From Uranotaenia lowii (taxonomy: Eukaryota > Arthropoda > Insecta > Diptera > Culicidae): 64,000 bases of DNA. Of this stretch, positions 43,544-55,800 are shown piece after piece. The notes beneath the pieces were generated by a model. That model was not told where the DNA came from and made no database searches. It saw only the letters and a list, made by a program, of their open reading frames with translations. Each line of letters starts with the position of its first letter. Position 1 is the stretch's first letter. The stretch spans positions 54,321,978 through 54,385,977 of the forward strand of contig NC_073691.1 in assembly GCF_029784155.1 (NCBI RefSeq), in the 5' to 3' direction. The position numbers and the translations under genes were made by a program.

Positions 43544-45400
43544 CCTACCTAAAACTAAACTAATTATAAAGAGAACGAATCTCTGCGATGGAAGACTGCA
43601 TCGATTTTCCTCTGAAGTTAGAGATGATTTTGTTGGCCATCTCTTCGATAGATTCAATGCCCGCAATCCTATGAAGATCTTCGGTGCTGTGCCAAGGTGG
43701 AAGTCGCAAAATCATTTTCAGAACCTTGATCAGAATCATCTGGATGGCTTTCTTCCTCGTCGCGCAGCAGACGGACCAAATCGGAACTGCATACATTATC
43801 ACTGGTCGGAACACCTGTATGTAGATGAGCATCTTATTTCTCTTGTTCAGCCGAGATTTCCTGTTGATGAGAGAATAAAGAGATTTAGTGTATTTATTAC
43901 ATTTAGATTGAATATCTTCAATGTGATTTTTAAAAGTAAGATTCCGATCAAGTGTGAGTCCCAAGTACATCACGTGATCAGACCATTCTAATGAAACCCC
44001 ATTAAAAGTTATGGAATAATTTTCATTAGGTTTTAAAAAAATTGCACTTGGCTTATGGGGAAATAAAATAAGTTGAGTTTTGGAAGCGTTAGGAGAAATT
44101 TTCCACATTTTCAAGTATTTCAAAAAGGAATTTAAATTTTGTTGCAATCTACTGCGTACCCCCAGTAAATTTTGACCTTTGGCTGAAAGCAAAGTATGTA
44201 TCATCAGCAAATAATCTTCTGCCTTTTCCTTCTGGAACATCGGGAAGGTCAGAAGTAAAAATATTGTATAAAATTGGCCCAAGTATACTACACTGAGGGA
44301 CACCAGCTCTAACGGGTGTCTTTTCAGAATGAATTTTGATAGCTTACTTGTAAGCTTCGGCTAGTCAAATAATTTTGCATAATTTTGGTGAGATATACAG
44401 GAAAATTAAATCGAGCTAATTTAGCTACTAAACCTTTGTGCCAAACACTGTCAAAAGCTTTTTCAAAATCAAGAAGAGCAACACCAGTTGAATAACCTTC
44501 AGATTTGCTAGCGTTAATCATACTAGTTACACTCAAAAGTTGATGTAGTAGAATGTCCATGACGAAAACAAAATTGTTCATCAGGGAAATAGAATTCTGA
44601 TTAATGTGAATCATCAATCTATTAAAAATAACTCTCTCAAATAGTTTACTTAAAGAAGGAAGCAAACTAATTGGTCGATAACTTAAAGGCTCTGAAGCAC
44701 TTTTTCCAGGTTTCAAAATTGGAGTTACTTTGGCATTTTTCCATTTATTGGGAAAATAAGCCAAGTGAAAACATTTATTGAAGATTTTAACTAAAAAATT
44801 TAAAGTGCTTTCAGGCAACTTTTTAATAAGAATATAGAAAATCCCATCTTCCCCCGGAGCTTTCATATTTTTTAAATTTTTTGAAAATCAATTTAAGTTC
44901 ATCAATATTTGTCTCACAAGAACTTTCAAATACATTTTGTTTAGAAAGAATATCGTCAAATTCAAGGGAAATTTGAGCATCAATCGGACTAACAACGTTT
45001 AAATTAAAATCATGAGCAGACTCAAATTGCTGGGCCAATTTTTGAGCTTTTTCTGCATTAGTTAAAAGAAGTTTATCCCCATCTTTCAAAGAAGGAATTG
45101 GCTTTTGGGGCTTTTTCAGAATTTTAGTTAATTTCCAAAATGGCTTTGAGTAGGGTTTTATGTCCTCTACTGCTTCAGCAAAATTTTCATTACGAATGAA
45201 ATTTCAACAACGTTTGATCTCTTTTTGAAGGTCGCAATAAATAAATTTCAAATAAGGATCCCTAGTTCGTTGATATTGGCGTCGACGAATGTTTTTCAGT
45301 CGTATCAAAAACTGAAGATCATCATCGACCAAAGGTTGGTTAAATTTATGTTTAATTTTAGGTATTGAAGCGGCTTTAGCATTGACTATTGAAGTTGTCA
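43544..45400 (-). pseudogene. Jockey/Juan-like LINE copy 2, RT region
   Basis: Minus-strand copy of the LINE at 30959-35905, starting within ORF2 at VNAKAASIPKIKHKFNQPL (about 45395) and ending ...SSIAEIRSLYN at 43560. RT blocks: YRPISLLPSLSKLFERV, LLDFEKAFDSVWHKG and the FADD region. The catalytic FADD block is frameshifted near 44200. Other breaks lie near 44870, 45090 and 45205. The endonuclease half is missing. The 5' end is joined to the mariner transposase. Confidence 0.85.
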
Positions 45401-46266
45401 AATTTTCTACAGCCAAAAGCTTGACAATAGCCCAGAATTTCTCATTTGGGCGGAGCTCTGGCGTGTTGGGACGGTTCTTGTCCTTGGGAACCACCTGCAC
45501 GTTGGCAACGTACCACTCCATGGCCTTTTTACCGTAATGACAAGATGTCAAATCCGGCCAAAACAGTACGGAACAACCGTGTTTCTTCAGAAAAGGCAGC
45601 AGACGTTTATTCAAACAATCTTTCACGTAAATTTCTTGTTTGACAGTCCCGGAAGCTATGAAAATGCTGCTTTTCAAGCCACAGGTACAGCTGGCTTGCC
45701 AAACCAGATATTTCTTCGCGAACTTTGACAGTTTCATGTGCTTGAAAATATCTGCTGCCTTTCCCCTTCCTTTTGCCGTATAAAACTTCTGTCCCGGAAG
45801 CTGCTTGTAGTCGGCTTTGACGTAGGTTTTGTCGTCCATTACCACGCAGTCAAACTTCGTCAGCATCGTCGTGTACAGCCTCCGGGATCGCGCTTTGGTC
45901 GTCGTATTTTATTTATCATCGCGATTTGGAGTCACTACTTTCTTGTAAATCGATAGTCCGGCTCGTTTTTTGGCTCGATGCACGGTTGTAGACGGTACAC
46001 CCAGCTTATTTGCGGCATCTCGGAGAGAGAGGTCAGGGGTTCGCTTAAAACTACCGGCAACTCTCTTTGTCGTCTCAGCGGCTTCCGGTCTTCGCGATCC
46101 AGACTTCCTGGTTGTCGGCAAACGTTCCCCAAACAATTTTAATTACATTTGTAACGGTTGATTTGGCAACATTTAGCGATTTTGCCAGCTTTGCATGCGA
46201 GTAGCTCGAATTTTCGCGATGCGCGAGCAAAATTTTGATACGCTGCTCTTCTTTCTTGGACGGCAT
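45400..46266 (-). pseudogene. Tc1/mariner transposase, DD37E-type
   Basis: Start ATG at 46266 (MPSKKEEQRIKILLAHREN). The N-terminal helix-turn-helix pair includes HAKLAKSLNVAKSTVTNVIK and LRDAANKLGVPSTTVHRA. The catalytic core has MDDKTYVKADYKQLPGQKFY, FWPDLTSCHYGKK and LRPNEKFWAIVK: an Asp, an Asp and a Glu. Thirty-six residues separate the last two, one fewer than in the mosquito DD37E family, which the sequence otherwise resembles. Defects: a 1-nt frameshift near 46134, a TAA nonsense codon at 45909-45911, and loss of the C-terminus after AIVK. There the frame runs straight into LINE RT sequence. Confidence 0.85.
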
Positions 46267-46401
46267 TTTGACAACTGAAGAGTGAATTTCATAATCAAGA
46301 TAGGAGCAACATTCTACACACACACACACCTTCAAAATAAGAGGTGTTCAGGTTTTTTAAATGCAAAATTGAAAGAAATTCGTCAAGTTGATATTGACTA
46401 A

Positions 46402-46421
46402 ATTTTGACCGTATCACCCTT
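46402..46421. repeat. Mariner terminal inverted repeat (one end)
   Basis: Read reversed: AGGGTGATACGGTCAAAAT, followed outside by TA (46422-46423). This is the terminus type of mosquito DD37E mariners and lies about 140 bases upstream of the transposase start. The partner end is not found. Confidence 0.65.
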
Positions 46422-49400
46422 TAGAATGATTATTTAACTGTATATCTTATTTTTTAACTATTTATCTCAAAACACTAGATTGAACAAGAAAATGTCGATT
46501 GAACCTCGATGGAAAAGGAAATGTAATGTACTTTTTTCCATATTTAGTAGTGTCGCGTTATAAAACCTGGCAAAAATATGTTTTCGACCATTTTAGCTTA
46601 AAAGTACACTGAAGTTTGTTTAGATATAGAAGATAGATTCCGTCATCCATGGTTGTCCATTCCTCCCCGAGCGGCTTGAAAAGTGCAACTCGGTGAACTT
46701 TTCGTTCTGAAACACTTGCCCTGCTCTGTTAAGACGCCAGGCGCACACCCAATCTAGGAGCAGAGAAGGCTTCGCCAGGGTGAGAGCAAGAGAAAAAAAA
46801 TCATCACATTAAGTGTAGGGGAGCAGCGCTAAAGCAACTCAGTAGGTTTGGTTCGTTCCCAACAAGAAAAGAAAGAAGAAGAAGCAATATCGTTTCGTGC
46901 TGTTTGTTTGCCTACTGTGGTAGGAAGAGAAGGAAAAAATTGCACTTCAGTTGTGTGTTTCGGAATTTCTCCTTCTCGCACAGTAGCGTTGCTATTGGGG
47001 CACTGGTTTTGCTCGGCACTCGGCTTCGGTTATACTCGGAAACGAGTGTAGAACATTTCGGAAGGAAGTGTGGTGCTCTACAAATCGTAGAAGATAACGG
47101 TGCGATTTACACAGCGCACTGTCTGATTTGAGAAGTGCGGACCAACCGTCATCTATAGAAGCCCCAAGTGAGACGTGCTAACGTTGATTGATTCGCTCAA
47201 TTTCTCACGTCTCACTGCTACACCGTCAGAGCATAAGAGCGAGATCCAGAGAGCCGAACTGAAGAGTGTAAACAAACGGCAATAAATCATAATGTCCCAT
47301 TCTGTTTTGTCTTGTGATGGGATAGGGAGGGGATACGTTTTATTTGGTTTCTTTCAGACATAGGTATGCAACGCAGTTGCGCTGGGAGGACAATCCCAGT
47401 TATTAGAAAGCTTGTTAATGCCGGTCTGGCATAGAATGTTGTACCGATAATTCCACCTCCAAGGAAGTTCATTATTGGAGTAAAGGAGTTTTGTGGATGT
47501 AGGTAGAAGCAATAAACGACATTCATTTCTATAGCCAAAAACTTAAAATAATTTTAAAATGCTTTAAAATATGCAATGATTTCTTATCAAACATCACACA
47601 ACAGATGATCTTCTAAATCTATTATTTTCATAACACTTTATCTTTAAATAATTTTACATGAAAGAAATCATTGAACGTAGATCAATTTTCCTTCTCAAAT
47701 TAACATTCTTCAAATTATCTCTGGAAGCTCATGTTTTCCCCGTTGGTTTTGGTGCTCATTCAATCCAATCACGTCTTAATAACTCCCCCAAAATTGGCTG
47801 ACTCAGCTCGGCCGAATAGTTCCACTTTTATGGAGAAGAAAAACAGCACCGGCCCTTCCAATTGTACCGTTCAAAATGGGGTTATTCAAAGTTACTCCAT
47901 CGGTTCTCCTCGCATTCGACAAATAACCCGGTAGTGGTTTATGTGTTCCAGTCAGATTCACACAACACAGTTTGGTATTTTACTCTCGAAGATCCTTCAT
48001 CGGCCCAGTTGTAGGGCACCTAGTGTAGAACATATAAGATTTGTTTTTTTCTCGGGCACGTTTTTACTGTGCTCTGTTGTTATTGTGAGTCTTCTCACTG
48101 CTAGTGTAGGTATGAGCTCATACAGCAGCTCCATTTATTGCTGTCGACCATCATCAAACCATCGTTATAGGATGAGTAACGTGAGAAAATTGCCGATAAT
48201 ATCTGTGTGAAATGTTCGACAAACAACAAGAGCTTCGCCGCATCAAGTCCGAACGATCCGAATCGTTCCCGTTGGTAAAGTTTGAGGGCAAATATATCTG
48301 CACAATAGTTGGTGAATGAGTGTGTTTGAAATGGCACAAAGAGCATGATAGCGCCTGAAGTTATTTTTTGCACTCGAAGTTCATCTGAATGGTTTTTCTA
48401 TCTACTTTTTTAGATTTTTTGCTTAACATATTTTTAATATTGTCAAATTATGTCATCATGCATTATTTGGTGATCTCACATCAGAAACTTTTGGGTCAAA
48501 AATAAAAAAAAATCTTGAAATAAGTGAACTACTTTAGCAGAAATAAAATGAGGGAAAAAAAATCCCATCGGCAATTTTTGATCGCTTGAAATTGGTCGTT
48601 GAATAAAAAGCTTCAACAACTGAATAAACTTCCTTGGGCCACTTTTTCCATCCATATGGAAACCATCAGCAGTTCGCAGTTATTTCCATCATTCGGATTC
48701 CGTACATGAACCGTTCGATTGAACTATTGGACATCGATGCTACTATAAACTAGAGATGAAACGGACGTACTACTATTTTATTGCCTTTTTCATTTTTTTT
48801 TCTCGCTTCATTACTGTTATTGTATTTTTATTTTAAATGCTTGAAAGATTCATTTAAAAAAATTTCTTCAACACTCAACAACGACATTTCATACTGTTCA
48901 TACCATTCTTGACTAGAAAGCAGCCAAGAAAGCTCACTGCATCCGATCATATTTAGCTAATCCTCACCAATAAATCATTAGATACAGTTGCGAGCTCAAA
49001 CTAACTGCCGCAACACTTGAGAATTCTTCATAAACGGCAGCTCCAATCAACCGTTTGCCGGTTGATTCAACCGGCAGCCAGGTTGTATCTAAACTTTCAG
49101 AACAACCACGAAGCCAAGCCGTTTCAAATCCGAACTGAACCATGAGGAGAAAGCACATACCTTCCTACCATCTCGGAGAGAAAGTAACGCACAGGAAGAA
49201 AAAAAGTTCATAAGTTCATCTCGAGAATATTAGTGCCAGCTGAGTGGTTTCCCGATACTTTCCAGGGATTCTCTTCGAACGGAGACCAAACCGCCACACC
49301 ATAACTTGCTGCTGTTTATGCCCTCGAGCAATTTGCTTTTCCTCTGGGTAGGTACCTTTGCTTGGTTACCATTTTACAGAAATATTTGGGAAGGCACGGG

Positions 49401-49739
49401 GGCATTTCCTTGTTTCTGTTTCTAAATACATCGCTCAGCAGAGTCATTTATGCCTTCAATATTTGTTCGGGTATCCCTGAAGGCTGGTAAAAACCATAAT
49501 GAAACTTATAGTTACACTGTTTTTTAGATTGTCGGAAGATTTCCGAAGAGATTTGATACTTTTCACATAATCGGTTGAAAGACATCTGGTGTGATTTTAT
49601 GGCCGAAAGTCAACTTGGAAAAGTCATACTTAAGAAAACATCAAATAAGCTAATGCTACAGTATTAACGCACTCTACGACATCGGCATCATCAGCTTTTT
49701 ATACTTTTTTCGCTCTGGGCAGAAGGTCTTCCTTCTCGT
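46422..49739. other. Unassigned region, 3.3 kb
   Basis: GC-balanced, apparently unique DNA (about 46630-47290 and 47720-48260) alternates with AT-rich stretches. Short frames on both strands show no motif. A perfect hairpin sits at 47167-47216. This could be host regulatory or untranslated DNA. No gene supported. Confidence 0.3.
47167..47216. repeat. Small perfect palindrome
   Basis: AGTGAGACGTG (47167-47177) and its exact inverse CACGTCTCACT (47206-47216) are separated by 28 bases. Function unknown. Confidence 0.6.
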
Positions 49740-49849
49740 GATCTACAGCGGAAACCAACTTCTCCACCTCTACCTCACACTCGAAGCTGGTAAATTCAGT
49801 CCGTCTTGTGTCAGTCGAGAGCAGCTTATCTTGGTCTGTCGTCTTTTCT

Positions 49850-50640
49850 TAGCTGGTAACAACAGGTGGTAAATCCCGGTTTACGAATTGTATCCCAAGG
49901 CAAGCCCACGGCGAACCACCGCGTTCGCCCCAGTTTGCAACTATGGGTCCGTGGGTACAATTAGAAGACTCGTAATATACTCCATATATACCTCCAACTC
50001 CCTAAACTCCACCTGGGGTCGCAGATCTAGTTAACACACTATTCTTCGATGGTGGGAGGTCTATTCGCGCAAGTGCGCTCCAAGGCAATACTCATAGACG
50101 AGACCACCTCAGCAGTACCTCTCATCATTACGACTCGAAGTCTGAACTTTCCTCTAACGACTTGAAAATCGACATATCCTCGGATTGACGAGATTCCCAC
50201 ATAAACCTCTTCTCTGCACGACTAGGACCGAACTCTCCATCAGTGAATCGAAATCTACCTCTCTTAGTAATTACTCGAGGTTAACATTTATAATCCTCCT
50301 CTTGTTGATAAAAAGCCTGATCTCTCCTCTTGCGACTGGGATCCGACCTCTTATCCTATAGACGCAGGGTTGACCACACAAACCTTTCCTCCGACCCCTT
50401 ATCCCCTTATGCCCGTCGTGTGCTGGATCGAGCGCAGCTTATCCTAGACTCGCGTCTGTCACAGCACACGCACCGGACTTACCGCAACTACTCGGATGAT
50501 TCCCGACGAAGACGTCATCCTACATCGACTCGAATGGCTCATCCGGCGTCGAAAGCCACTTTACCCCTGGATATTCTCCAATCGTGAAATAATTCTTTCC
50601 CAACGATTTTCACTGCGAAGAGGGTAAATCTTATACACGC
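49850..50640 (-). repeat. Copy of the R1-type LINE 5' (ORF1) region
   Basis: Matches 57710-58250 in the same orientation. Shared words include GTGGTAAATCC, TTCCAAGGCA/TCCCAAGGCA, CCCCAGTTTGC and GTGCGCTCCAAGGCAATACTC. It also shares AGCAGCTTATC with the 57450 area. It appears to be a second, separate fragment of the same LINE family downstream of the main copy. Frames are broken. Confidence 0.5.
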
Positions 50641-51044
50641 AGCTTCGATCGTTGGGAACCTCACTACTCAGTTACTCCCCGAAGGTGGAATATCCTACGC
50701 AAGAACGCGGCGTACCCAAGGCATCCGCTACGCAAAAGATGTTTCCTTATCTTTGTAGCTTAAAACTATGGGGTTGTACGCACTCTATTCGACACCCAGA
50801 CAATCATTTGGTGGGTATTTCGAATTTACAATTCAAATATACGTACAAATATACGTGTAAATATATCGTATATAATGCAGCAAAACCAGTATATACGAAT
50901 CATTTTGGAGGCCTTATAAGTACATTAGCATACATATTCGTGATTTGGATTGCTTTGTCGTAATAAAATCATGCAATGTCTTTAAATACGATAAAGAATA
51001 TGCATGGGCCGCACATTGTAGGTGTAGATATACGAAAATGAATT
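50641..51044. other. Unassigned, possibly LINE flank
   Basis: No clear feature. AT-rich part with repeated ATATACGTA-like words near 50840-50870. Confidence 0.3.
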
Positions 51045-51052
51045 CTATACGA
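51045..51052. repeat. 8-bp target duplication, left (CTATACGA)
   Basis: CTATACGA is repeated exactly at 52822-52829. Confidence 0.88.
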
Positions 51053-52821
51053 CAGGGGTGAGCAACCTTTTGAACCAACGGGCCAATTTAAATTTGAAAT
51101 CTTGTCGGCGGGCCGCACTTAAAATGACATTTTTTCAGTAATTAGCAGAGCTTCACGTAATTTTTTAGAACTACAAAGTTTTTGCGAAAACAAATCTGAA
51201 AAAGGGCATTCACGTGTTTAGAAACAGAAATTCAACACGACTTTTTTAATCCCCGATATTGAAAAGGTACATTACTACATCTTTGTCATTTTTAAATTCT
51301 CTCAATTTTTTCAGTAGTACTTTTTGACGAACATTCATTCTTACAACATTCTTGTTAAAACCTACGGTACTATTTGTCAGCGGCTCCATTAAAAATCTTC
51401 TGGAGTTTACCACGGTAATAACTAAGAGTGAAAAAATATATATTCAAGGAAATCGCCGTCTTTTTAGCGTTTGTCGTTGAATCGCTAATTGACTTTCTGT
51501 TTTTTTTTTTTCACAAGTAAAACTTGTCCTCAAAGTTTTTTTCCTACAAACGGTAAAAATCCTGCCTGTTTTTCAAATTGAAGTTTTGTATTGGATCATT
51601 ACCTTGAGAAGTTGATCCAGGTTGTTGAAATAACAGAAAAATGTTCAATTTCACATATTTTTAAACAACTTTCTTCAGAACTACATTCTTAATTCTGGAT
51701 TTTTTATCCAGATTTTTAAAAATTTTAATCTTTGTAGATTGGGATTAGGATTTCTAAAGGTATGATATGACTTTGGTAATGTGGAATGCGAATTATATGT
51801 GAAATAACTCAATTTATCGATGATTGTTATAAATTTTCAATAAAATTTCTGAAAAACCGTCACAGATAATCATCAAAGACCTTTTGAGTCGAATCACAGA
51901 ATTTCAAATATCTATTGTTTTTATCAAGAACTAATAATGGGGCTTATTCTGCGACTCGAGTGACGTGGCTTGCGAAATTTCATATCGTATTTCTGGCTCA
52001 AATAGCCTCTCTAGCCTCGAAATTTTCGTTTGGATAAACTGTTATTGGTCTTCAGTGCTCATCGATACACATATTTCTTTTCTGAAGTATTTCCTGGAGT
52101 CAGGACGAAGACGTGAAATTTCGTGAGTTACTTCACTCGAGTCGCAAATAAGCCCCGGTCGGTAATTTTGATGCCGGCTGATTCATGTTGATGAAAAATC
52201 TGAAATCGTTCACCCAAGCTTAATCATAAAACTTTCTTAATTCCCGTGAATATTTAGAAATAAGAAATATTTCTCAAGGTTTTAGTTTAAGTTTTTTTTT
52301 GTATTTGAATGCTAGCAGATCAAGCCTTTTTGTCGAATTGGATAGAATAATTTTTAAAAAACTATCTGCTGAGCATGTTTTTTCACATACATGTAACTAT
52401 ATTTTATCTTGAAATGAATAACACTTCACTAACGTACTTCGAAATTCCCTTGATCATGAGTAGCTTTCGATAATTGGCTGCTCTTCCGACTCACTTTAAT
52501 GGATTTAGCTTTTCAAAGTGTTAGGAGTTAAATAATAAAGACAAATGTATCCTAAATAAAAAGTACTCCAAAATTACGTTACGCTAATAGACCGCCTTTA
52601 ACAGAACATAATGAACATAAAATGTCAGATAAAAGTTCAGAATCTGAATGATTGCGGGGCAAATGCAGATAAGCACATATTTGATCAAGTCATATAAATT
52701 TTTCTAACAATCCATTGTAGAGAAAAGTTAAGGCATTAAAATTTGAAAAAAGCTTCAAGGGCCGCACAAAAGGGTCTCGCGGGCCACATGCGGCCCGCGG
52801 GCCGCGCATTGCTCACCCCTG
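51053..52821. mobile_element. Non-autonomous hAT element, 1.77 kb
   Basis: Both ends start CAGGGGTGAGCAA when read inward, followed by CGGGCC/GGCCGC-rich subterminal DNA at each end (GCGGGCCGC near 51107; GCGGGCCGCGC near 52796). A perfect 8-bp duplication confirms a hAT insertion. The interior is AT-rich, with no transposase. It sits at the end of the R1-type LINE coding region; the apparent last ~25 codons of the LINE frame are actually this element. Confidence 0.88.
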
Positions 52822-54416
52822 CTATACGATATTGTCTGTAAAATAAAATACGACTTATGATTGTCTGGGCAGCTCCCCCTGTCGTGTCGGGCCCACAGAC
52901 GTCAAGTATAAGTACTTTCGCAAACCTCGGACAGGCAAACACCACATGTTCGGGTGTTTCCTCTTTGTCACCACAAGCTGGGCAATATGGCGAAGCCATA
53001 TGTCCAAACCGGTAGTGATACTTCATTAAGCATCCATGGTCAATCAGGAATTGCGTCCGCTTCACCGTGTCTTTTTTCCGATCCAACTTCCGATGTGCGG
53101 GATCAGACGATGGGTCCACCTTCCTCTCGCTGAGCTGTCTAACCGCTTCGCTAGTTGGATATCGAGTCCTCATTGGCAAGATCTTGTACTTTGGGTATGT
53201 TTATATTGTCATAATAATAGACATCCTCCTCTAGCAAAACCGAGGCCCACCACTACGCAGGCGGCTTCGGATGAGATGGTCTGGTAACCTGCAGGTTCAA
53301 TAGCCGCTGAACGCTGCTAGGTTACACTATCTTCCCATGGCTTGCCTCCAGGCCGCCGTTCCGTACCGCAAGATTGACGTGGTCACGCAGTATCCTCCTC
53401 TTGCTAACTCGGATTGCCGATTAGTTTGACATCATCCGTGTCACGTATTCGTGAAGCTGAGTCTGTCGTTTGGACACAATGTCACATGGTCCAACTGCAA
53501 TGATAAATGTTTGGGGTGAAGTCAGGTCGAGGATCAGCACCATCTCGGTTTTGTGGTGGGCTAGACGCAGACAATTGGAGTGCATCTAGCTTTCCACTGC
53601 CTGGATAGCTACTGTGGCAAGTACCTGTACCTCCGCTGTCGAGGAGCCTCTAGCCAGGAAGACTACATCCCCATTGCTATGAATTCAGCTCCCGATAGGA
53701 GGCTCATTCGAAATAGCTCGTCTTACGTGATGTTTTACAGGACCGGGCCAAGTATCAAGTATTGACCCCTGTGGGACACCAATCTTGTATTTGTACGCCC
53801 TCACCGGTCATATACTGTAGTCAGCAATTGTGGCAATAATTTACCACAAGCCTACAGATATGCCAGGACCCTCACTTGGATGAGCGACGACGCAATCGCT
53901 GTCCAACCAACGCTGTTGAGGGCGTTCTTCACATCTACAGTGACACCGTGCAAAAGCGAATCCCTCTCCTCTTCGATAGCCTAGCTCTGTCCGCTGTTTC
54001 AATGATAGAGTGAATGGCGTCTACGGTGGTGCGTCCTCTACGGAGACCAAACTGTTTCTCTGAGTATCTCTCTAGCCGGCTCTGAATCACCTTCTCCAGA
54101 AACTTACCTGCTGAGTCCAGTAGACAGATCAACCGGTACGCCGATTGGTTTTCCACGTGTTACAGGGAACACCCGTTCAGTCACACATCGTTGCAATTAT
54201 GACCAGAACATTTCGAAGAACTCCCTGATCGCGGCCTTCACTGCGAGGTTCGGAATGTCGTCCGGTCCGGGGTCCTTCCTTGGTTGGAGAGACTTGGCGA
54301 TTTCGCGAAGTTCATCCACCGTGTTGATTCTCAACAATTTGGTCACTCTATGAACGAACGTCACACTTTTATTGTTCAACTTTGAGAAGCGTTTGTCTTT
54401 GTTGTTATTCATTAAG

Positions 54417-54590
54417 TGTTGCCTGTTTTATGATATTATACAATTTTTACGCGGGAAAAATTGTAATAATCAATCGATGCCCAATAAAATACCTCTTTAA
54501 GTTTTGGACGGTAACAAGACTAGATGTCTTTTTCATCCGAAAATAGCCCATCTTTGGTCTGGACATAACATTTGGTGCCGTGACCAGGAT
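54417..54590 (+). other. Possible LTR end and primer-binding site (BEL/Pao-like)
   Basis: A stretch from TGTTGCCTGTTTT (54417) to GGACATAACA (about 54570) starts TGTT and ends AACA. It is followed at once by TTTGGTGCCGTGACCAGGAT, the layout of an LTR plus primer-binding site in BEL/Pao retrotransposons. The part TTACGCGGGAAAAATTG...AATAAAA (54445-54495) has a weak relative at about 55914-55965, possibly the other LTR. No gag or pol frame is present. If real, this is a small internal-deletion derivative inserted in the R1 LINE. Confidence 0.4.
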
Positions 54591-54809
54591 TAGAAAGCTT
54601 TCGCCAGGAGTTGAGATTCCCTGCTACAGCGTTAAGCTATCCCGACGAATATCCCAGGTCCTAACAGTGGAGCCCTGATCCTGCCAAATCATCCTAGACG
54701 ATCACCGAAAGACCCGTTCTTGATAACAATTGTACCCAATATCAAATTGATGGCCCAGAAAAGTCCCGCAGAGCCGCTGATACGCAGACACGGTGACCCA
54801 AGAACCATA

Positions 54810-55033
54810 GACCCTCAGAAACGTTGTCCCGCAGAAATGTTGTCCCGCTGAGTTATTGTCCCGCAGAATCGTTGTCCTGCAGAGTTTCTGATAGTAGAAC
54901 CGTTGTCCCGTAGAACTGTTGTCCCGCAGAACCGTTGTCCCGCAGAATTGTTGTCCCGCAGAACCGTTGTCCCGCAGAACCGTAGACCTACAGAGCCGTG
55001 ATCCCTCAGAGAAGTTTTCCTGCAGAGCCGTTG
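54810..55033. repeat. 17-bp minisatellite
   Basis: About a dozen imperfect copies of GTTGTCCCGCAGAACCG in tandem, most regular at 54900-54980. The array produces repetitive frames (GQQFCGTTVLRDN... on the minus strand), an artefact of the repeat. Confidence 0.8.
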
Positions 55034-55302
55034 CTTTCAATTCAAATGGCTAGCAACCATTTGTTCGATGAACCTACCTTTCCGTACTGTTATGACCATC
55101 CAGCTGTTGTACACCTGAAGCACCCGCTGACCCGCCACACCATCTGTGAAAATATTACATGTTGACCGCGTAATCCAGGAGATTTGAAGATCAAAGTGTG
55201 CCGTGTCGTTATAATAGAGCAAAATAAAAACAAAGCTAGGGCCGCCATCTGTAAAACATTCGTTTTAGGTGGCCAGTATGTTGAATCTCAACACTATTGG
55301 TC

Positions 55303-55311
55303 ACTCTAGAA
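55303..55311. repeat. 9-bp target duplication, left (ACTCTAGAA)
   Basis: ACTCTAGAA here and at 55801-55809. Confidence 0.75.
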
Positions 55312-55800
55312 TAAGCTTGCCAGATTGCCCGGTTTCATCCGGGTTTGCCCGGATATTTGATGCAAAATTTCGAGAAAGTCCGGTCCGGCCCGGTTGCCCG
55401 GATATCGTGAAAAAAGTCCGGATATTGCCCGGTTTTTTTCACAATTTTCACAAAGAAGCCAAAAAAAATCAAAGATTTTGAGTAAGTTTCAGCAAAAGCA
55501 AGGAAATTTTCAACGGTTGTTTCAAATAATTTCGCTGATTAACTTTTATAAGCCTTTCAATATTTAAGTGTTCCAAAAAGATTTTGGAAGTCTGCAATAA
55601 CATTAAAAAAAATATTAATTTCATTTTTTTTTAGCATCTTTTCTTTGCTTTTATATAATAACACCTAAATTTTGCCCGGTTTTTGCCCGGTTTTTGGATT
55701 TGAAAAATTGAAATCCATGCCCGGATTTTGCCAGGTTTTTTTGAAAAAATGCCCGGAATTGCTTGGCCCGGATGAGAGTGGAAAAAATTCTGGCAACCTT
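55312..55800. mobile_element. 489-bp non-autonomous element with TTGCCAGA ends
   Basis: The left end TAAGCTTGCCAGATTGCCCG and reversed right end AAGGTTGCCAGAATTTTTTC share the TTGCCAGA core. Several GCCCGGTTT/GCCCGGAT words repeat inside, in both halves. A 9-bp direct duplication flanks it. Superfamily unclear: 8-9 bp duplications suggest hAT- or P-like. No coding capacity. Confidence 0.72.

Noticed and set aside
52736..52821. C-terminus of the R1-type frame
   Set aside because: Encoded by the hAT terminal sequence.
54810..55033. CRISPR-like array
   Set aside because: Copies are directly adjacent without spacers; a simple minisatellite in eukaryotic DNA.
54702..55040. 112-codon repetitive frame
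   Set aside because: Product of the 17-bp minisatellite, whose period is not a multiple of three.
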